Positions 24,755 through 35,015 are shown, counted from the first letter of the stretch. The stretch is 64,000 nt of DNA from Deinococcus roseus (GCF_014646895.1 NZ_BMOD01000002.1:434001-498000), one strand, 5' to 3'. Notes: generated from the sequence alone by a model not told the origin. Program-made: numbers and translations.

Positions 24755-25063
24755 ATGGCCTATACCCTGTATATCACAGGCAAAAATCACCCCATCTCTG
24801 AAGCTGCATGGATTGATTTCACTGCCCAAAACCCTGAATTCCACCCAGACCCTCTGAACACCATCAACCCGAACACCAGAGAGCACCTTGCATTTTCTGG
24901 AGCACTGGCTTATCGACAGGGCAAGGCAGTCTTTGTGCTGATTCGAGGGAGAATCCAGTTCAGGGCACATGATCTGGAGATCAGCCTTCCTGTGGCACAG
25001 CACATTGCCGCTGCCTTGAACGCCGAGATCCTGGGAGAAGAAGGAGAAATGTACAGCAGCTGA
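24755..25063 (+). CDS. hypothetical protein, 102 aa
   Basis: The predicted product starts MAYTLYITGKNHPISE and has no signal peptide, membrane helix or known motif; it is mixed alpha/beta. The start at 24755 is preferred because TTGAAC (24720) and TACAAG (24744) are 18 bases apart and lead directly to the ATG, five bases after the -10 box. Earlier in-frame starts (24668, 24704) overlap the nadV promoter region. It is divergent from nadV. No function can be assigned. Confidence 0.6.
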   Translation: MAYTLYITGKNHPISEAAWIDFTAQNPEFHPDPLNTINPNTREHLAFSGALAYRQGKAVFVLIRGRIQFRAHDLEISLPVAQHIAAALNAEILGEEGEMYSS

Positions 25064-25076
25064 GCCTCTTTTGACA

Positions 25077-25272
25077 TTTCTTCCATTGGGCGCAGCACGC
25101 TGCGCCCCTACAGGTCTCACCTGAAATTCCTGCCAGCAGGGCGAGGCATGCCGTCTCGTGCTATACGAGGGACCGCAAGCTGTCTTGCCCTGACTACGCG
25201 CCTCGGGGACGGCCCGGTCGGCACTGGGCGCTGGTCCCTCAGCACACTCGCCCCTACAATTGGATCCCGCAT
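25077..25272. repeat. GC-rich palindromic intergenic element
   Basis: Part of a 352-base gap with no gene. A hairpin GGGCGCAGC/GCTGCGCCC (about 25088-25107) is followed by CCTACA, and the words CGCCCCTACA recur at about 25249, bounding the element. The inner part (ACTACGCGCC ... GACGGCC ... CACTGGGC, about 25195-25235) resembles a segment near 36181-36220, so it belongs to a dispersed repeat family. Confidence 0.6.
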
Positions 25273-25349
25273 TTCTGCCTTCTGCCTTCTGTCTTCTGCC
25301 TTCTGTCTTCTGTCTTCTGCCTTCTGTCTTCTGCCTTCTGTCTTCTGCC
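25273..25349. repeat. heptanucleotide tandem repeat, 11 copies
   Basis: Eleven back-to-back heptamers, a mixture of TTCTGCC (six copies) and TTCTGTC (five), fill exactly 77 bases. Such short C/T heptamer arrays occur in Deinococcus and cyanobacterial intergenic regions. It lies about 65 bases upstream of the BTAD regulator and may affect its promoter spacing. Confidence 0.95.
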
Positions 25350-25415
25350 CCAGCATCAAGCTGACCATGCAGCCTCACCCCATCCCAGACCCAATTCCCC
25401 TATCATCAAGACAGA

Positions 25416-28400
25416 ATGAATTTCGATCTGCAGATGCTCGGGTATCCGCATTTTCGGGGGAGCAAACTCCCCCCGCACAAACCCGTGGCTTTGCTGCTGC
25501 ATCTGGCCTGCCGTCAGGAATGGGTTTCCAGAGAAGAACTCTCCACGCTGTTCTGGCCGGACACCGACACCCCCACGGCAAGACACAACCTGCGCATTTT
25601 GCTGCACCGCACCAGGCAGCTTTCCTGGGTTGAGGGGCTGGAGCAGGATGCCCAGCACCTGCGCTGGCAGGTCAGCACCGATGTGCAGCAATTCAGGCAG
25701 GCCTTCCAGCAGGGCCAGTGGCAGGAAGCGGTGCAGTTGCACAACGCTCCTTTGCTGGAAGGTTTTGTGCTGGAAGACATTCCTGGCTTGCAGGCCTGGT
25801 GTGACATCGAACAGGAAGCCCTGCTGTGCCAGTGGCAAAAAGCCTGCCTGCAACTGGCCGCCCAACTTGGGATGCAGCAAAAACATGCCGATGCCGCCCA
25901 GGTGCTGGGCAAACTGCTGGTGCAAGATCCCCTCTCTGAAACAGCCCTGCAGAAGTTTCTGGAAGCCCTTTACCTGTCGGGGCAGCGCAGTGAGGCCCTG
26001 AAAGCCTACGAGAACTTCAGGCAGCATTTGCAGCTGGAACTGGGACTAGAACCTCTCCAGCACACCCAGAACCTGCTGCAAATCATTCGCACTGCAGAGC
26101 CTTTGCCCGTCCCACACACAGAGGTGCATGAGGTGCCACTGGAGGTGCAACGGCCTCCAAAACTGGTGGGCAGAACACAAGAGCAACTGGCTTTGCTGCA
26201 GGCCAGAACCCCTCTGGTGCTGGTCTCAGGAGAGCCGGGGGTGGGCAAAACCCGCCTTCTGGAGGACATGTTTCCCCAGGCCCGCTGGCTGAGGTGTCGG
26301 GAAGGGCTGGAAAACCTGCCTTATTTCCCGCTGCTGGAAGTGCTGCGTCAGGGGAACCTGCCCGATCTGGGACCTTACCTGCAGGATCTGGCCCGCCTTT
26401 TGCCAGAGGTGCACCCTGCACCCCTCCCTCCTGCCGATCCCTTCACCCTGAAACCCAGGCTGCTGGAAGCCCTCAGGCTGGCTTTTCAGCAAGGATCTGG
26501 TCCTCTGATCATCGATGATTTGCAGTGGGCAGATGCAGCCACACTGGAATGGATCTCCTACCTGTTGCGCACAGGATCCAGGCAGGTGGTGGGCAGTTAC
26601 CGCCAGCAGGAGGTTGCTGCAGAGCTGCAAAAAGTCCTGTCCCAGTGGAAAAGTGCTGGACAACTCACCCTGATTTCCCTGTCCAGCCTGACCGAAACCG
26701 AGATCCAGCGCCTGATGGCCGACCTCACGCACCAGCAGGAAGGCCCTCCGCTCTTCAGCCACTGGCTGCACCAGCATTCTGGCGGCAATGCTTTTTTTGC
26801 TCTGGAAACCCTCAAGGCCCTGTTTCAGGGTCACATCCTGCGCATTGAGGGGCAGGACTGGCGCACCGACCTGGACCACACCACCCGCGATTACTCTGAG
26901 CTGCAAGTTCCCACACAGGTGAAAGAGTTGATTGCCAGACGGCTGAAAAACCTGCCCGATCTGGCCTTCAAAGTGGCCCAGGCAGCCAGTGTGCTGGGGC
27001 AATTTTTGCCAGAGGTGCTTTCAAAAATGCTGAAACTGCCTGAATGGGACGTGCTGGACCAGCAGGATGTGCTGCTGGAAGCTGGTTTGCTGAAAGATCA
27101 GGGGTTTGCCCACGACCTGATCCGGCAAACCCTGCAGGCTTCCCTTGCCTCTGGCCGCCGCAGAATGCTGCATGCCGCAGCAGCCACCCAGTTGCAAAAC
27201 CAGACCGATGACCTGCTGGTGGCCGGGCACTGGCGGGCTGCAAACCACATGGAAGAAGCCTGGACCCTGGAAATCCATCATGCAGCAAAACAAATCCAGC
27301 GGGGCCTGCTGCATGATGGCCTGAACATGCTGCAAAGACTGGCCCAGGAACTTCCAGAACCCCATCCCCTCAGGCTGGAAGCCCTGTTGATCTCCGGGAC
27401 CCACCTGCACCTTTTGAACATGGATGACGCAGATCAGGCCCTGGAACAGACTTTAAAGCATCCTGCCCTCACCCCAGACCTGCACTTCAGGGCATTGCTC
27501 TCCCAGGTGGACAATGCGGTGTACCGGGGAGACATGCCGCTGGCCAAAATCCGCATTGAAACAGCAGCCCAGTTGATCCATCCTGACCAGACCCCCTCAG
27601 CCCTGCGCTTGCGGTTCTGTCATGCCAGATTGGAAGTTCTGTTGCGCAGCGGTCAATTTGCAGAAACCGAGCAGTTCATTCCCCAAGTTTACCTGCAGCA
27701 CGGTCAGGACAGCATCACCCGCAGCTATGAAGCGCAATTGCTGTACTACCAGGGCAAATACCGGCAGGCTGCGGACCTCTTCGAACGCATGCGTCAGGAA
27801 GATCCAGACTGCATCTACATCCTCACCCTGGAAAACGATCTGGGGGTCAATTTGTGGATGCTGGGCAACCTGCAACAGGCCGAGCAGGAACTCCAGCAGA
27901 GCCTGAAACACTGGACAGGTTCTCCCCACGTCGAGGCCCTGAGTCACATGCACCTGGGATTTGTGCGGCTCTCACAGGGGAGGTTTTCAGAGGCCCTGCA
28001 CTGCATGGACCAGGCCAGGATCGCCTGCCAGATGCTGGGCAGCCTGACTTTCGAGGCAGACATCGAGCAGCGCACCGGGGTGATTTACAGCCACGCAGGA
28101 CGCTTTCAGGAGGCCCACCTCCACCTGCAGAAATCCCTGCACCTGCTGGAACAGGTGGGAGACCCCTACCGCATGGGCATCACCAGCAGCCTGCTGGCCC
28201 TGACCCATGCCATGCTTGGGGATGCAGAAAATGCTGAACAGCAACTGGCCTTCACTGCAACGCTGCTGCAACAACACCCCAGCCCTCTGGGAGAGCTGTT
28301 TCTGCTGCAAACCCAGGGCATTTTGCAGGCCCAGAAAGGCCACCTGCAAAATGCCCTCTCCTGCTTCCAACACACTGAAAAGCTTTCGCGGCTCAATCCC

Positions 28401-28610
28401 TTCCCGGAATTTCTGGTGATGAACCTGCTGGGACAGGCAGCCCTGCATCAAAACAGCCAGGATTTGCTCCAAGAAGCCCTGGAAATTTCAGAGTGTCACG
28501 GTTTCAAAAGGCTGGAATGGCAGGCGGCCCATTTGCTGAACAGAACAACCCAGGCAGCAGAGGCCCTACACTTTTTAAAAGAAAACAGTCCTGCGGGATG
28601 GTTTTATTGA
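25416..28610 (+). CDS. BTAD-AAA ATPase-TPR transcriptional regulator (SARP/LAL-like)
   Basis: The 1064-aa protein starts MNFDLQMLGYPHF. Residues 1-90 form an OmpR-like winged helix (VSREELSTLFWPDTD, ARHNLRILLHRTR) and 95-235 a bacterial transcriptional activation domain (ALQKFLEALYLSGQRSEALK). A STAND-type ATPase follows with Walker A GEPGVGKT (272-279), Walker B LIIDDLQWADA and a helical LAQAASVLG-type region. The C-terminal 450 residues are TPR-like. Regulators of this type act as ATP-switched activators of stress or secondary-metabolite genes. TATCAT lies nine bases before the ATG. Its targets are unknown; no obvious target operon adjoins it. Confidence 0.9.
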   Translation: MNFDLQMLGYPHFRGSKLPPHKPVALLLHLACRQEWVSREELSTLFWPDTDTPTARHNLRILLHRTRQLSWVEGLEQDAQHLRWQVSTDVQQFRQAFQQGQWQEAVQLHNAPLLEGFVLEDIPGLQAWCDIEQEALLCQWQKACLQLAAQLGMQQKHADAAQVLGKLLVQDPLSETALQKFLEALYLSGQRSEALKAYENFRQHLQLELGLEPLQHTQNLLQIIRTAEPLPVPHTEVHEVPLEVQRPPKLVGRTQEQLALLQARTPLVLVSGEPGVGKTRLLEDMFPQARWLRCREGLENLPYFPLLEVLRQGNLPDLGPYLQDLARLLPEVHPAPLPPADPFTLKPRLLEALRLAFQQGSGPLIIDDLQWADAATLEWISYLLRTGSRQVVGSYRQQEVAAELQKVLSQWKSAGQLTLISLSSLTETEIQRLMADLTHQQEGPPLFSHWLHQHSGGNAFFALETLKALFQGHILRIEGQDWRTDLDHTTRDYSELQVPTQVKELIARRLKNLPDLAFKVAQAASVLGQFLPEVLSKMLKLPEWDVLDQQDVLLEAGLLKDQGFAHDLIRQTLQASLASGRRRMLHAAAATQLQNQTDDLLVAGHWRAANHMEEAWTLEIHHAAKQIQRGLLHDGLNMLQRLAQELPEPHPLRLEALLISGTHLHLLNMDDADQALEQTLKHPALTPDLHFRALLSQVDNAVYRGDMPLAKIRIETAAQLIHPDQTPSALRLRFCHARLEVLLRSGQFAETEQFIPQVYLQHGQDSITRSYEAQLLYYQGKYRQAADLFERMRQEDPDCIYILTLENDLGVNLWMLGNLQQAEQELQQSLKHWTGSPHVEALSHMHLGFVRLSQGRFSEALHCMDQARIACQMLGSLTFEADIEQRTGVIYSHAGRFQEAHLHLQKSLHLLEQVGDPYRMGITSSLLALTHAMLGDAENAEQQLAFTATLLQQHPSPLGELFLLQTQGILQAQKGHLQNALSCFQHTEKLSRLNPFPEFLVMNLLGQAALHQNSQDLLQEALEISECHGFKRLEWQAAHLLNRTTQAAEALHFLKENSPAGWFY

Positions 28611-28615
28611 TGTTC

Positions 28616-28642
28616 GCCAAAAGCACTGCAGGTGCTTTTGGC
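28616..28642 (+). terminator. hairpin after the BTAD regulator
   Basis: A perfect 11-base stem (GCCAAAAGCAC with GTGCTTTTGGC, loop TGCAG) starts six bases after the stop. There is no T run, so it may be a factor-dependent terminator or a 3' stabilising stem. Confidence 0.55.
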
Positions 28643-28948
28643 TGAGCAAGCGCCCAGTGAGAACCCGGCCGTCCGGGGAGCACGCTTTAAGGGCAAGAAA
28701 GCGAATAGAACGGTCAGGACACCCAGACCCCCTACAGTTCTTTTGGCGTAGATCAATAGAGCATTTGACAGAAGAATAAAAGGTTGTTTCCTGGGCTGAT
28801 TTTCTCTGAAACAGAAGGATTTTTCTGAATCCTCCTGTTTCACGGATCAACGCAGTAAAGCCACAAAACGGTGCATCCTTCTACCTTCTACCCTGAACTT
28901 TTGACCCATGAGACGCCCATGTAATGCTCCCTGTTACACACTGTCAGC
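28643..28948. other. intergenic gap, no gene seen
   Basis: About 300 bases follow the hairpin without a frame that looks coding. The left half is GC-rich and could be a decayed repeat (CCCGGCCGTCCGGGGAG near 28667-28684 can fold). The right half should hold the promoter of the 60-aa gene at 28949. Confidence 0.4.
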
Positions 28949-29131
28949 ATGGGCCACTCCTCTCGAAAACCCACAGAATCCAGAAAGAGCTTCATCCTGC
29001 ATGTGAAACAGCAGGGAGACCTCCTGATTTTTGTGCTGCAGGACCTGCGAAGTGGTGAACGCAAGGAATTCACCAGCTGGGACAGCCTGGGTGTGCATCT
29101 GGAAGAAAGCATGGTTTTTCGGCTCAGGTGA
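28949..29131 (+). CDS. small hypothetical protein, 60 aa
   Basis: The product is a basic 60-residue protein (MGHSSRKPTESRKSF ... FRLR) with the central pattern FILHVKQQGDLLIFVLQDLRS followed by EFTSWDSLGVHLEES, which reads like a small beta-beta-alpha fold. I recognise no family. CACACT lies six bases upstream of the ATG and could be a leaderless -10 box. The codon use looks like that of its neighbours. It is short and unsupported by homology, so moderate confidence only. Confidence 0.5.
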   Translation: MGHSSRKPTESRKSFILHVKQQGDLLIFVLQDLRSGERKEFTSWDSLGVHLEESMVFRLR

Positions 29132-29238
29132 GGGCCGCTGGAGGCAATCCATGAAACACTGGCCGCTCTGATCTTGCTGGCATTGACACAGCACCAGACA
29201 TTTCAGCCCACCAATCTGGGTCCATTGATGGAGAAACC

Positions 29239-32200
29239 ATGTCGAAACTGTTGAAACTGTTGAAACCCCTGAAACCCCTGAAACCCCTGCTGATCGGTCT
29301 GGGACTGCTGTCTCTGTGGTCTTGTGGAACCTACACTTCTCCTCCTCCATTGCCTGGTGGGAAAGTGGTCCGTCTGGAAATCTCACCAGCAGCCTTGCTT
29401 CTGACCGCCAAAGGCCAGAAGCAGCAACTGAAAGTTCGGGCTCTGGATGCCCAGGGCAAGACCCTTTCAACCCCAGCAACCAGAATCAACTGGGTGTCCT
29501 CGCGTCCAGAGCAGGTCGGGATTTCTGCTGCAGGGGAGGTTTCTGCCGCCACGGCTCTAGGGGCCACCCAGATCACGGCCCAGGTGGATGGGGTCACTTC
29601 TGCACCCGTGCTGGTCAGTGTGGCAGAACCTCAGGCCGGGGTCACGCTGCTGAACGACAGCCAGATTTCTGGCAGCCCAAATGCTGTGGATGAAACGGCT
29701 GAAGGGGACCTCGACAACCAGTACGAAGTGACCCTGAAGGGCATCCCAGAGCCCAAAGTGGGCAGCTTGCTGCTGGGCCGGGAAGGTCTGGCGGTGGGCG
29801 GTGAGGTGGTGTCCAGCCAGAAAACCGCTGAGGGCTTCAAGGTGCGCCTGAAACTGGTGCCTTTGAAAACCCTGATGAAGACCGCAAAGATCGACGAGGT
29901 GATCAGTTACCAGAACCTGCAGCCGGATTTCCCCAAAGAAATCCTGCAGCTTTACAACATTCAGGAGGTGGATGGGGCGTTCCAGTTCACCCCCAAACCG
30001 GGAGCCACCGTGCAACAAGCACAAAAGCTGGGCCTGCTGAAGCAAGCCGCATCTGGCACTTTCGTGCTGCCCCCATTCAATGAGTGTGAAACCACCCTGC
30101 CAGCCCTGCCCATCTCTCTGGGGCAGTTGCCTTCCATGACGGCCAAGGTGGAACCCACCTTTGAACTGAAATACGACACCCAGGACAACCTGCAGAAATT
30201 CATTGTGCGGGCCGAACCTTCCTTCAAAATCCAGATCAATCTGGTGGTGAATGTGGATGCACTGGTGGCCCTGGAGTGCAAATCCACCCTGTACAGCAAA
30301 CTGTTGAAGCTTCCAGGCTGGGCGGGCCTGATTCTGGCAGGCGAGGTGGAAGCAGGGGTGGCTTTTGAGCTGGAAGGCAGATTGACCCTGGCCAAAGTGG
30401 GGGTGGAACTTTCCAGTGAAAGCAAAGCCAAACTGGAAATGGGCATCGTGTGCACCGCTGGCGACTGTCAATTGCTGAAGAAAATCGAGCCCAGCAGCAC
30501 CAACAAGGTCAACTGGGTGGTGCCCAGCATCGGGCAGATCCGTCTGGAACCCAGCCTGTTTGGGTACGGATTTGTGGGCCTGAAAGCCGGAGCCACCCTG
30601 ATCAAAAGCCTGCGGGCAGATGCCGTGAAAGCCAAAATGGGCGGCAAATATGAGGCCAGTCTGGCCCCTGCAGCCATCCAGACCGTGCCACAGGACCCGG
30701 ATTACAAATCCAGTTACAAGCTGTCTTTGCTTTCCGAAATCGGGGCTGGCAAGAAAATCAATGGTTTTCTGAACAAGCTGGGCATCGTCAAGATGAACAC
30801 TTTAAAACTGACCTTCAGCACACCTCTGGGTGCTTCCCCCAAAGGGAGGGTGACTTTTGACAAAAAAACCTTTGAGAAAGACGACAAAGTCAGTTTCAGG
30901 GTTTCGATGGACCCCACCAGTGTGAATTTTCCAGGGGTGGGCTACAACCTCAAAAAAGTGAAAATCCTGCGCCGGGTGCTGGGCAATGTGATCCAGGTAC
31001 CGATCATCGAGCAGGTGGCCAGCAAGGACCAGACGGAGTTCACCCTGCTGTGGACTGCAGATCAGGGCTCTGCCAGTGCAGGCAGCGAATTTTACGCCTT
31101 CATGGAAACCCAGTTGCCCAGCATTTTCGATCTGGAAATCGGGCAGGCCGAACTGCAAGGCACGCCTTTTGAGGTGCTGCCCAGCGCAAATGCCGGGGCG
31201 GTCAACGATCTGGGACAGGTGATGCTGGACACGGGAATCTTCAAGGATGGGAACCTCATCCCCTATCCTGAAAACTTCTCTCCCACCACCCTTTTTCTGG
31301 GCACACCCTTATCCCACATCCTCAACAACCAGGGGCAGGTGGCAGGTACGCTTCTGGTGCCCACAGGCAACACAGTCAAATCCCACAATGCTTTCTGGCC
31401 AGACGAAAAAGGACAGGTGGTGGATCTGGGTTTTTCCATTGCAGACCGGGAAGTGATTGAGAACACTGCCACCTCCATCAACAACACAGGGACAGTGGTG
31501 GCCTGGGAGGTGTACAACAAACGGCCCCAGGATCCAGCGGTGTTTGACATGGGGGTCAAATGGGAAAAAGGGGTGCTCAGCCAGATTCCCCGCCTGTCCG
31601 ACAGCTTTGTGATTCCCGTGGTGGTCAATGATGCTGGACTGATGGCTTTAAAATTCTTTGACACCTCGGTGGACAGAAACAGTGTGCGCCTGTCCGATGG
31701 TCGGGTGGTGGGTCTGCTGGGAGGCCAGGACACCACTGCCGTGGACCTCAACAACAAGGGGCAACTGGTGGGTTACGCCACCAATGAAACCGGCCAGAAA
31801 GACACCGCTTTCGTGTGGGGCAACGGGATTTTCACCAACCTGGAAAGCCTGATGCCTGATCCCTCCCAGAGCCTGGGGTCCCGTGCCCTTGCCATCAATG
31901 AAGCTGGAGATGTGGTGGGACAGTTGAAAACGGCCACAGGAACGCACGCCGTGATGTGGAGCAAAGGCAACTTTGTGGACCTGACCACCCTGCTGGACCC
32001 CGGTCTGAACATCCACCTGAGCACAGCGCGGGACATCAACAACGTGGGTCAGGTGCTGGTGACGGGCAAACAGGGAGACTTTCAAAAAAGCTTCCTGCTG
32101 CGTCCGGCCAGCAACAGTGCCGATCTGGCCCTCACCCTGACTGCCCCCAGCAAGGCCACCCCCCTGCAAAACCTGACCTACGCGGTGAACCTGCAAAACC

Positions 32201-32478
32201 TGAGCAGCAGCAGTGCCCAGAACATCCTGGCCGAATTCACGTTGCCCGAAGGCTTCAAGCTGGTTGGGACCACTGGATGGAGTGCCTGCAATCAGGTGCA
32301 GAGCACCGTGCTGTGTCTGGCCCCAGAATTGAAAAAAGAAGAACAGAAAGCCTTCCTGGTGGATGTCAAAGCCCCTGAAGCCACCGGGACCTTCACCCTC
32401 AAAGCCGAGGTGAGCAGCAGCACCCCCGATCCGGTGCTGACCAACAACCAGACCACCGGAACCACCACCATTGAGTGA
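29239..32478 (+). CDS. large surface lipoprotein with Ig-like, HAF-repeat and DUF11-like parts
   Basis: The 1079-aa protein has a lipoprotein signal (SLWSC lipobox, Cys30). Residues 43-135 are a bacterial Ig-like (Big_2) domain: SPAALLLTAKGQKQQLKVRA and AVSAATALGATQITAQ-like strands. A long unrecognised region follows (135-650). Residues about 655-960 are HAF-type repeats with AVNDLGQVM, ILNNQGQVAG, LNNKGQLVGYA, INEAGDVVGQ and INNVGQVLV. The C-terminus (960-1079) is a DUF11-like domain (ADLALTLTAPS, EGFKLVGTTGW). GGAGAAACC precedes the ATG. It is probably displayed on the outer membrane and is followed after 11 bases by a second lipoprotein gene. Confidence 0.85.
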   Translation: MSKLLKLLKPLKPLKPLLIGLGLLSLWSCGTYTSPPPLPGGKVVRLEISPAALLLTAKGQKQQLKVRALDAQGKTLSTPATRINWVSSRPEQVGISAAGEVSAATALGATQITAQVDGVTSAPVLVSVAEPQAGVTLLNDSQISGSPNAVDETAEGDLDNQYEVTLKGIPEPKVGSLLLGREGLAVGGEVVSSQKTAEGFKVRLKLVPLKTLMKTAKIDEVISYQNLQPDFPKEILQLYNIQEVDGAFQFTPKPGATVQQAQKLGLLKQAASGTFVLPPFNECETTLPALPISLGQLPSMTAKVEPTFELKYDTQDNLQKFIVRAEPSFKIQINLVVNVDALVALECKSTLYSKLLKLPGWAGLILAGEVEAGVAFELEGRLTLAKVGVELSSESKAKLEMGIVCTAGDCQLLKKIEPSSTNKVNWVVPSIGQIRLEPSLFGYGFVGLKAGATLIKSLRADAVKAKMGGKYEASLAPAAIQTVPQDPDYKSSYKLSLLSEIGAGKKINGFLNKLGIVKMNTLKLTFSTPLGASPKGRVTFDKKTFEKDDKVSFRVSMDPTSVNFPGVGYNLKKVKILRRVLGNVIQVPIIEQVASKDQTEFTLLWTADQGSASAGSEFYAFMETQLPSIFDLEIGQAELQGTPFEVLPSANAGAVNDLGQVMLDTGIFKDGNLIPYPENFSPTTLFLGTPLSHILNNQGQVAGTLLVPTGNTVKSHNAFWPDEKGQVVDLGFSIADREVIENTATSINNTGTVVAWEVYNKRPQDPAVFDMGVKWEKGVLSQIPRLSDSFVIPVVVNDAGLMALKFFDTSVDRNSVRLSDGRVVGLLGGQDTTAVDLNNKGQLVGYATNETGQKDTAFVWGNGIFTNLESLMPDPSQSLGSRALAINEAGDVVGQLKTATGTHAVMWSKGNFVDLTTLLDPGLNIHLSTARDINNVGQVLVTGKQGDFQKSFLLRPASNSADLALTLTAPSKATPLQNLTYAVNLQNLSSSSAQNILAEFTLPEGFKLVGTTGWSACNQVQSTVLCLAPELKKEEQKAFLVDVKAPEATGTFTLKAEVSSSTPDPVLTNNQTTGTTTIE
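29244..29289 (+). repeat. 9-bp coding repeat at the N-terminus of the lipoprotein
   Basis: Nonamers CTGTTGAAA (twice) and CCCCTGAAA (about three times) encode the Leu-Lys-Pro-rich n-region of the signal peptide (KLLKLLKPLKPLKPLL). Changes in copy number would keep the frame and alter the length of the charged segment before the lipobox. Confidence 0.85.
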
Positions 32479-32489
32479 AGGAGGAGTTT

Positions 32490-34951
32490 GTGAAACACCA
32501 TCTGAAACATTGTTTTTCCTGGCTTTCTGCTGGCCTGCTGGGGGTGCTCTCTGGATGCGGCACGTACCAGTCCACGATCCAGCCCCCCCTCCCACCAGTG
32601 CCACCCTGACCCCTGCGGGGGGAACCATTGAGGTCAAAGGCAACGCTGGAAGCACCCTCTCTTTGCAGGTCCCAGCCGGGGCCGTGACCCAGAATGTGCC
32701 CCTGAAAATCACCCCTCTGGGCTCCAATGCCCTGAGGTTTCAGGTGGAACCCGCGGGTCTGCGCCTGCTCAAACCCCTGACCGTGACTTTTACCGGAACC
32801 CTGCCCGGCAAGGCCCACTTCTTCTGGAACGATGGGAAACGCCTCAGTGCGGTGCCCAGCACCCTGCAAGGCAAAACCCTCAAGGCAGAACTGCTGTTTC
32901 TGGGGTATCCACAAAGCGCTGCGAAGCAAAACACAGTCCAGAAAAACACAGTCCAGAAACAGGCTGATCCTTCCGTCACCCTGGACGTGGCCCCACTGGA
33001 TTGCGCAGCCAGAATTGCCGAGCTGGAACTTCAACTTGCTGCTGCAGCCACCCGCAATGACTTTCAGGCCTCCTTCCAGTTGCACGATGAACTGCAGGCC
33101 GTGCTGTTGAACTGTTCCCAGACGGAAGTGCAGCGCCTGGAAACCCGTGCCTGCGATGCTTACCTGACGGCCCTGCAAAACGCACAGGTGACTGCTGCCA
33201 GCAACCTGCAGATTCTCTCCAATTTGCTGGTTCCTCTGGCAGCCACCACCAGCCATGTGGAAGCCCTGGACGCTCCCTGTGATGTCAGCCCCACCGCCGG
33301 AGTGATGGACCAGAAATTCAATCAGTTCCTGGTTTTTCTGGAAGCAGAGTACCGCAAAAACAGTTTCTTTACAGACACCGAAGACCATCTGGACCAGCTC
33401 AAGGTGCTTTTTGACCTGCAGGCCCAGTGCCAGTTCATGGGTGCAGAGCAGGCCACCTGCGACAGGTTCCCGGATCAGCTGTTCCCGGATGCCCTGGACC
33501 GCCTCAGGCAGGCTGCCTACCGCACTTGCCTGGACCGTGACAACACGGTGGTCCTCAGCCGGCTGTACCAGGACCATTTTGATCCGGTGCGTCCGGTTCA
33601 GCAGGGTTCCCAGAGCGGTCCTTACCTGACCCATGCCCGCTACACCTACGACGATCTGGAAAAAGACCTCGCCTACTGCACTTCTGAAGTGACCCTGCAG
33701 GTCTTCGACGACGCCACCACGGTGCCCATCGAGCAGCCCGGGCAGCAAAAAGAGCTGAATGCACCTTCTTCTCCGGGCAATTACACCACCGAAGCCGAGG
33801 TGACGGTTCCCTTTGATGGCAGCATCCACCTGGGCGGAACCCTGAGGGTGCCCAACTGTCCCAATGGTACGGTCAGCAGCGACGAACTGGTGTACCGCAT
33901 TGCAGGCAAGGAAGTGGCCCGCTCAGGTCGCAACGGTGAGGTGTTCAACATCGACACCAGCCCTGCAGATTTGCTGCCTGCCCGCAACCTGAAAACCGCA
34001 GAACTCAGTGTGCTGCTGCCCTCGTACACCCTGGTGGTCCAGCGGGAGGGCAGTGCCTGTGGTGGGTTGCTGACCTCAGAATTTCCCCTGTACCGCATCA
34101 AGGTCAACGTGCTTCCTCCGACCCTGAGCGTCAAGCCCCAGAACAAAACCGTGGGCACCAGACGCAACCAGAAATTTGAAGCTTTTCTGGACACCCTGCC
34201 CACTTCAGACGTGAACTGGCAAACCGCCGGAGGCACCATCACCCAGGAGGGCACCTTCTCTGCTGGAACGGTGGCCGGAACTTTTGAGGTGCGGGCCACC
34301 CTGACAGACAGCCCGGACCACACCGCCACTGCTGCTGTGGTGGTCCGGGAGGATTTCTCAGGAATATACTCGGGCACCTGCAAAGACATCTCTCCGGCAG
34401 CGAACGGCAGTGGCAGCAGTTTCCCCTGTGCCCTGACCGTGCTGCACGATCCTTTGCAGACCCAGGCAGACCTGGTGGGTGTGGGCATCTTCACAGGCAA
34501 CGTTTCTGGAAACCGCAAACTCTCGGCCACCCGCAGTGGGGAAACCGTTTTTGGGAACTTCACGTTCAGCACCTTCCAGGGCAATTACGTGAAAAGCCTG
34601 AACGAAACCGACCCGGATGCTGCCCGCGTGAACCTGCCCCTCAACCGGGCAGCCGGACAGGTGTGGGTGGGCACCCTGAACGGCGACCTGAGCAGCAGCA
34701 TCGTGGCCAGCCTGACCGTGACCGCCACCGGCATCAGTGGCAAAACCGTGGCCGTGCAAACCCTGTGGAATGTCAGCGGGTCCATCGCTGCCAACCACAC
34801 CCTGTCTTTCGGGCTGGCCACGGGTGGAGGTGCCAGTGTGTCCTTCACCGGAACCATCAATCCAGAGCACACCCAGATGTCGGGGACCTGGCGGGCCACT
34901 TCAGGTCCATCAAACGGCAAAACCGGAACCTTCACCCTCGAACTGCGTTGA
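32490..34951 (+). CDS. large lipoprotein gene, frameshifted at a C7 tract
   Basis: GGAGGA at 32480-32485 directs a GTG at 32490 that encodes a textbook lipoprotein signal (MKHHLKHCFSWLSAGLLGVL then SGCGTYQ). This frame stops after 39 codons at about 32609. The remaining 780 codons continue in another frame through the run of seven C at 32583-32589. One extra C would join them (…STIQPPPPTSATLTP…). The body has an N-terminal ZU5-like strand region (TPAGGTIEVKG ... LSLQVPAGAV), a helical middle with Cys pairs, and two Ig-like regions near the C-terminus (KPQNKTVGTRRNQKFEAFLD). A TTG at 32471 opens the long frame but gives no signal peptide. It could be phase variable, an expressed frameshift or an assembly error. 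Confidence 0.75.
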
Positions 34952-34963
34952 GGGATGCATGCA

Positions 34964-34998
34964 AAAGACCTGCTGTTGAAGGCAGGTCTTTCTTATTT
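34964..34998. terminator. terminator after the lipoprotein pair
   Basis: AAAGACCTGC (34964-34973) pairs with GCAGGTCTTT (34982-34991), followed by CTTATTT. It lies between convergent genes and may serve both, since the A residues flanking the left arm give a T run on the minus strand. Confidence 0.8.
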
Positions 34999-35015
34999 GC
35001 AAATGTTTTTGAGGG

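Noticed and set aside
25273..25349. Heptamer array considered as a CRISPR or IS end
   Set aside because: No spacers, no terminal inverted repeats and no transposase nearby; a simple tandem repeat.
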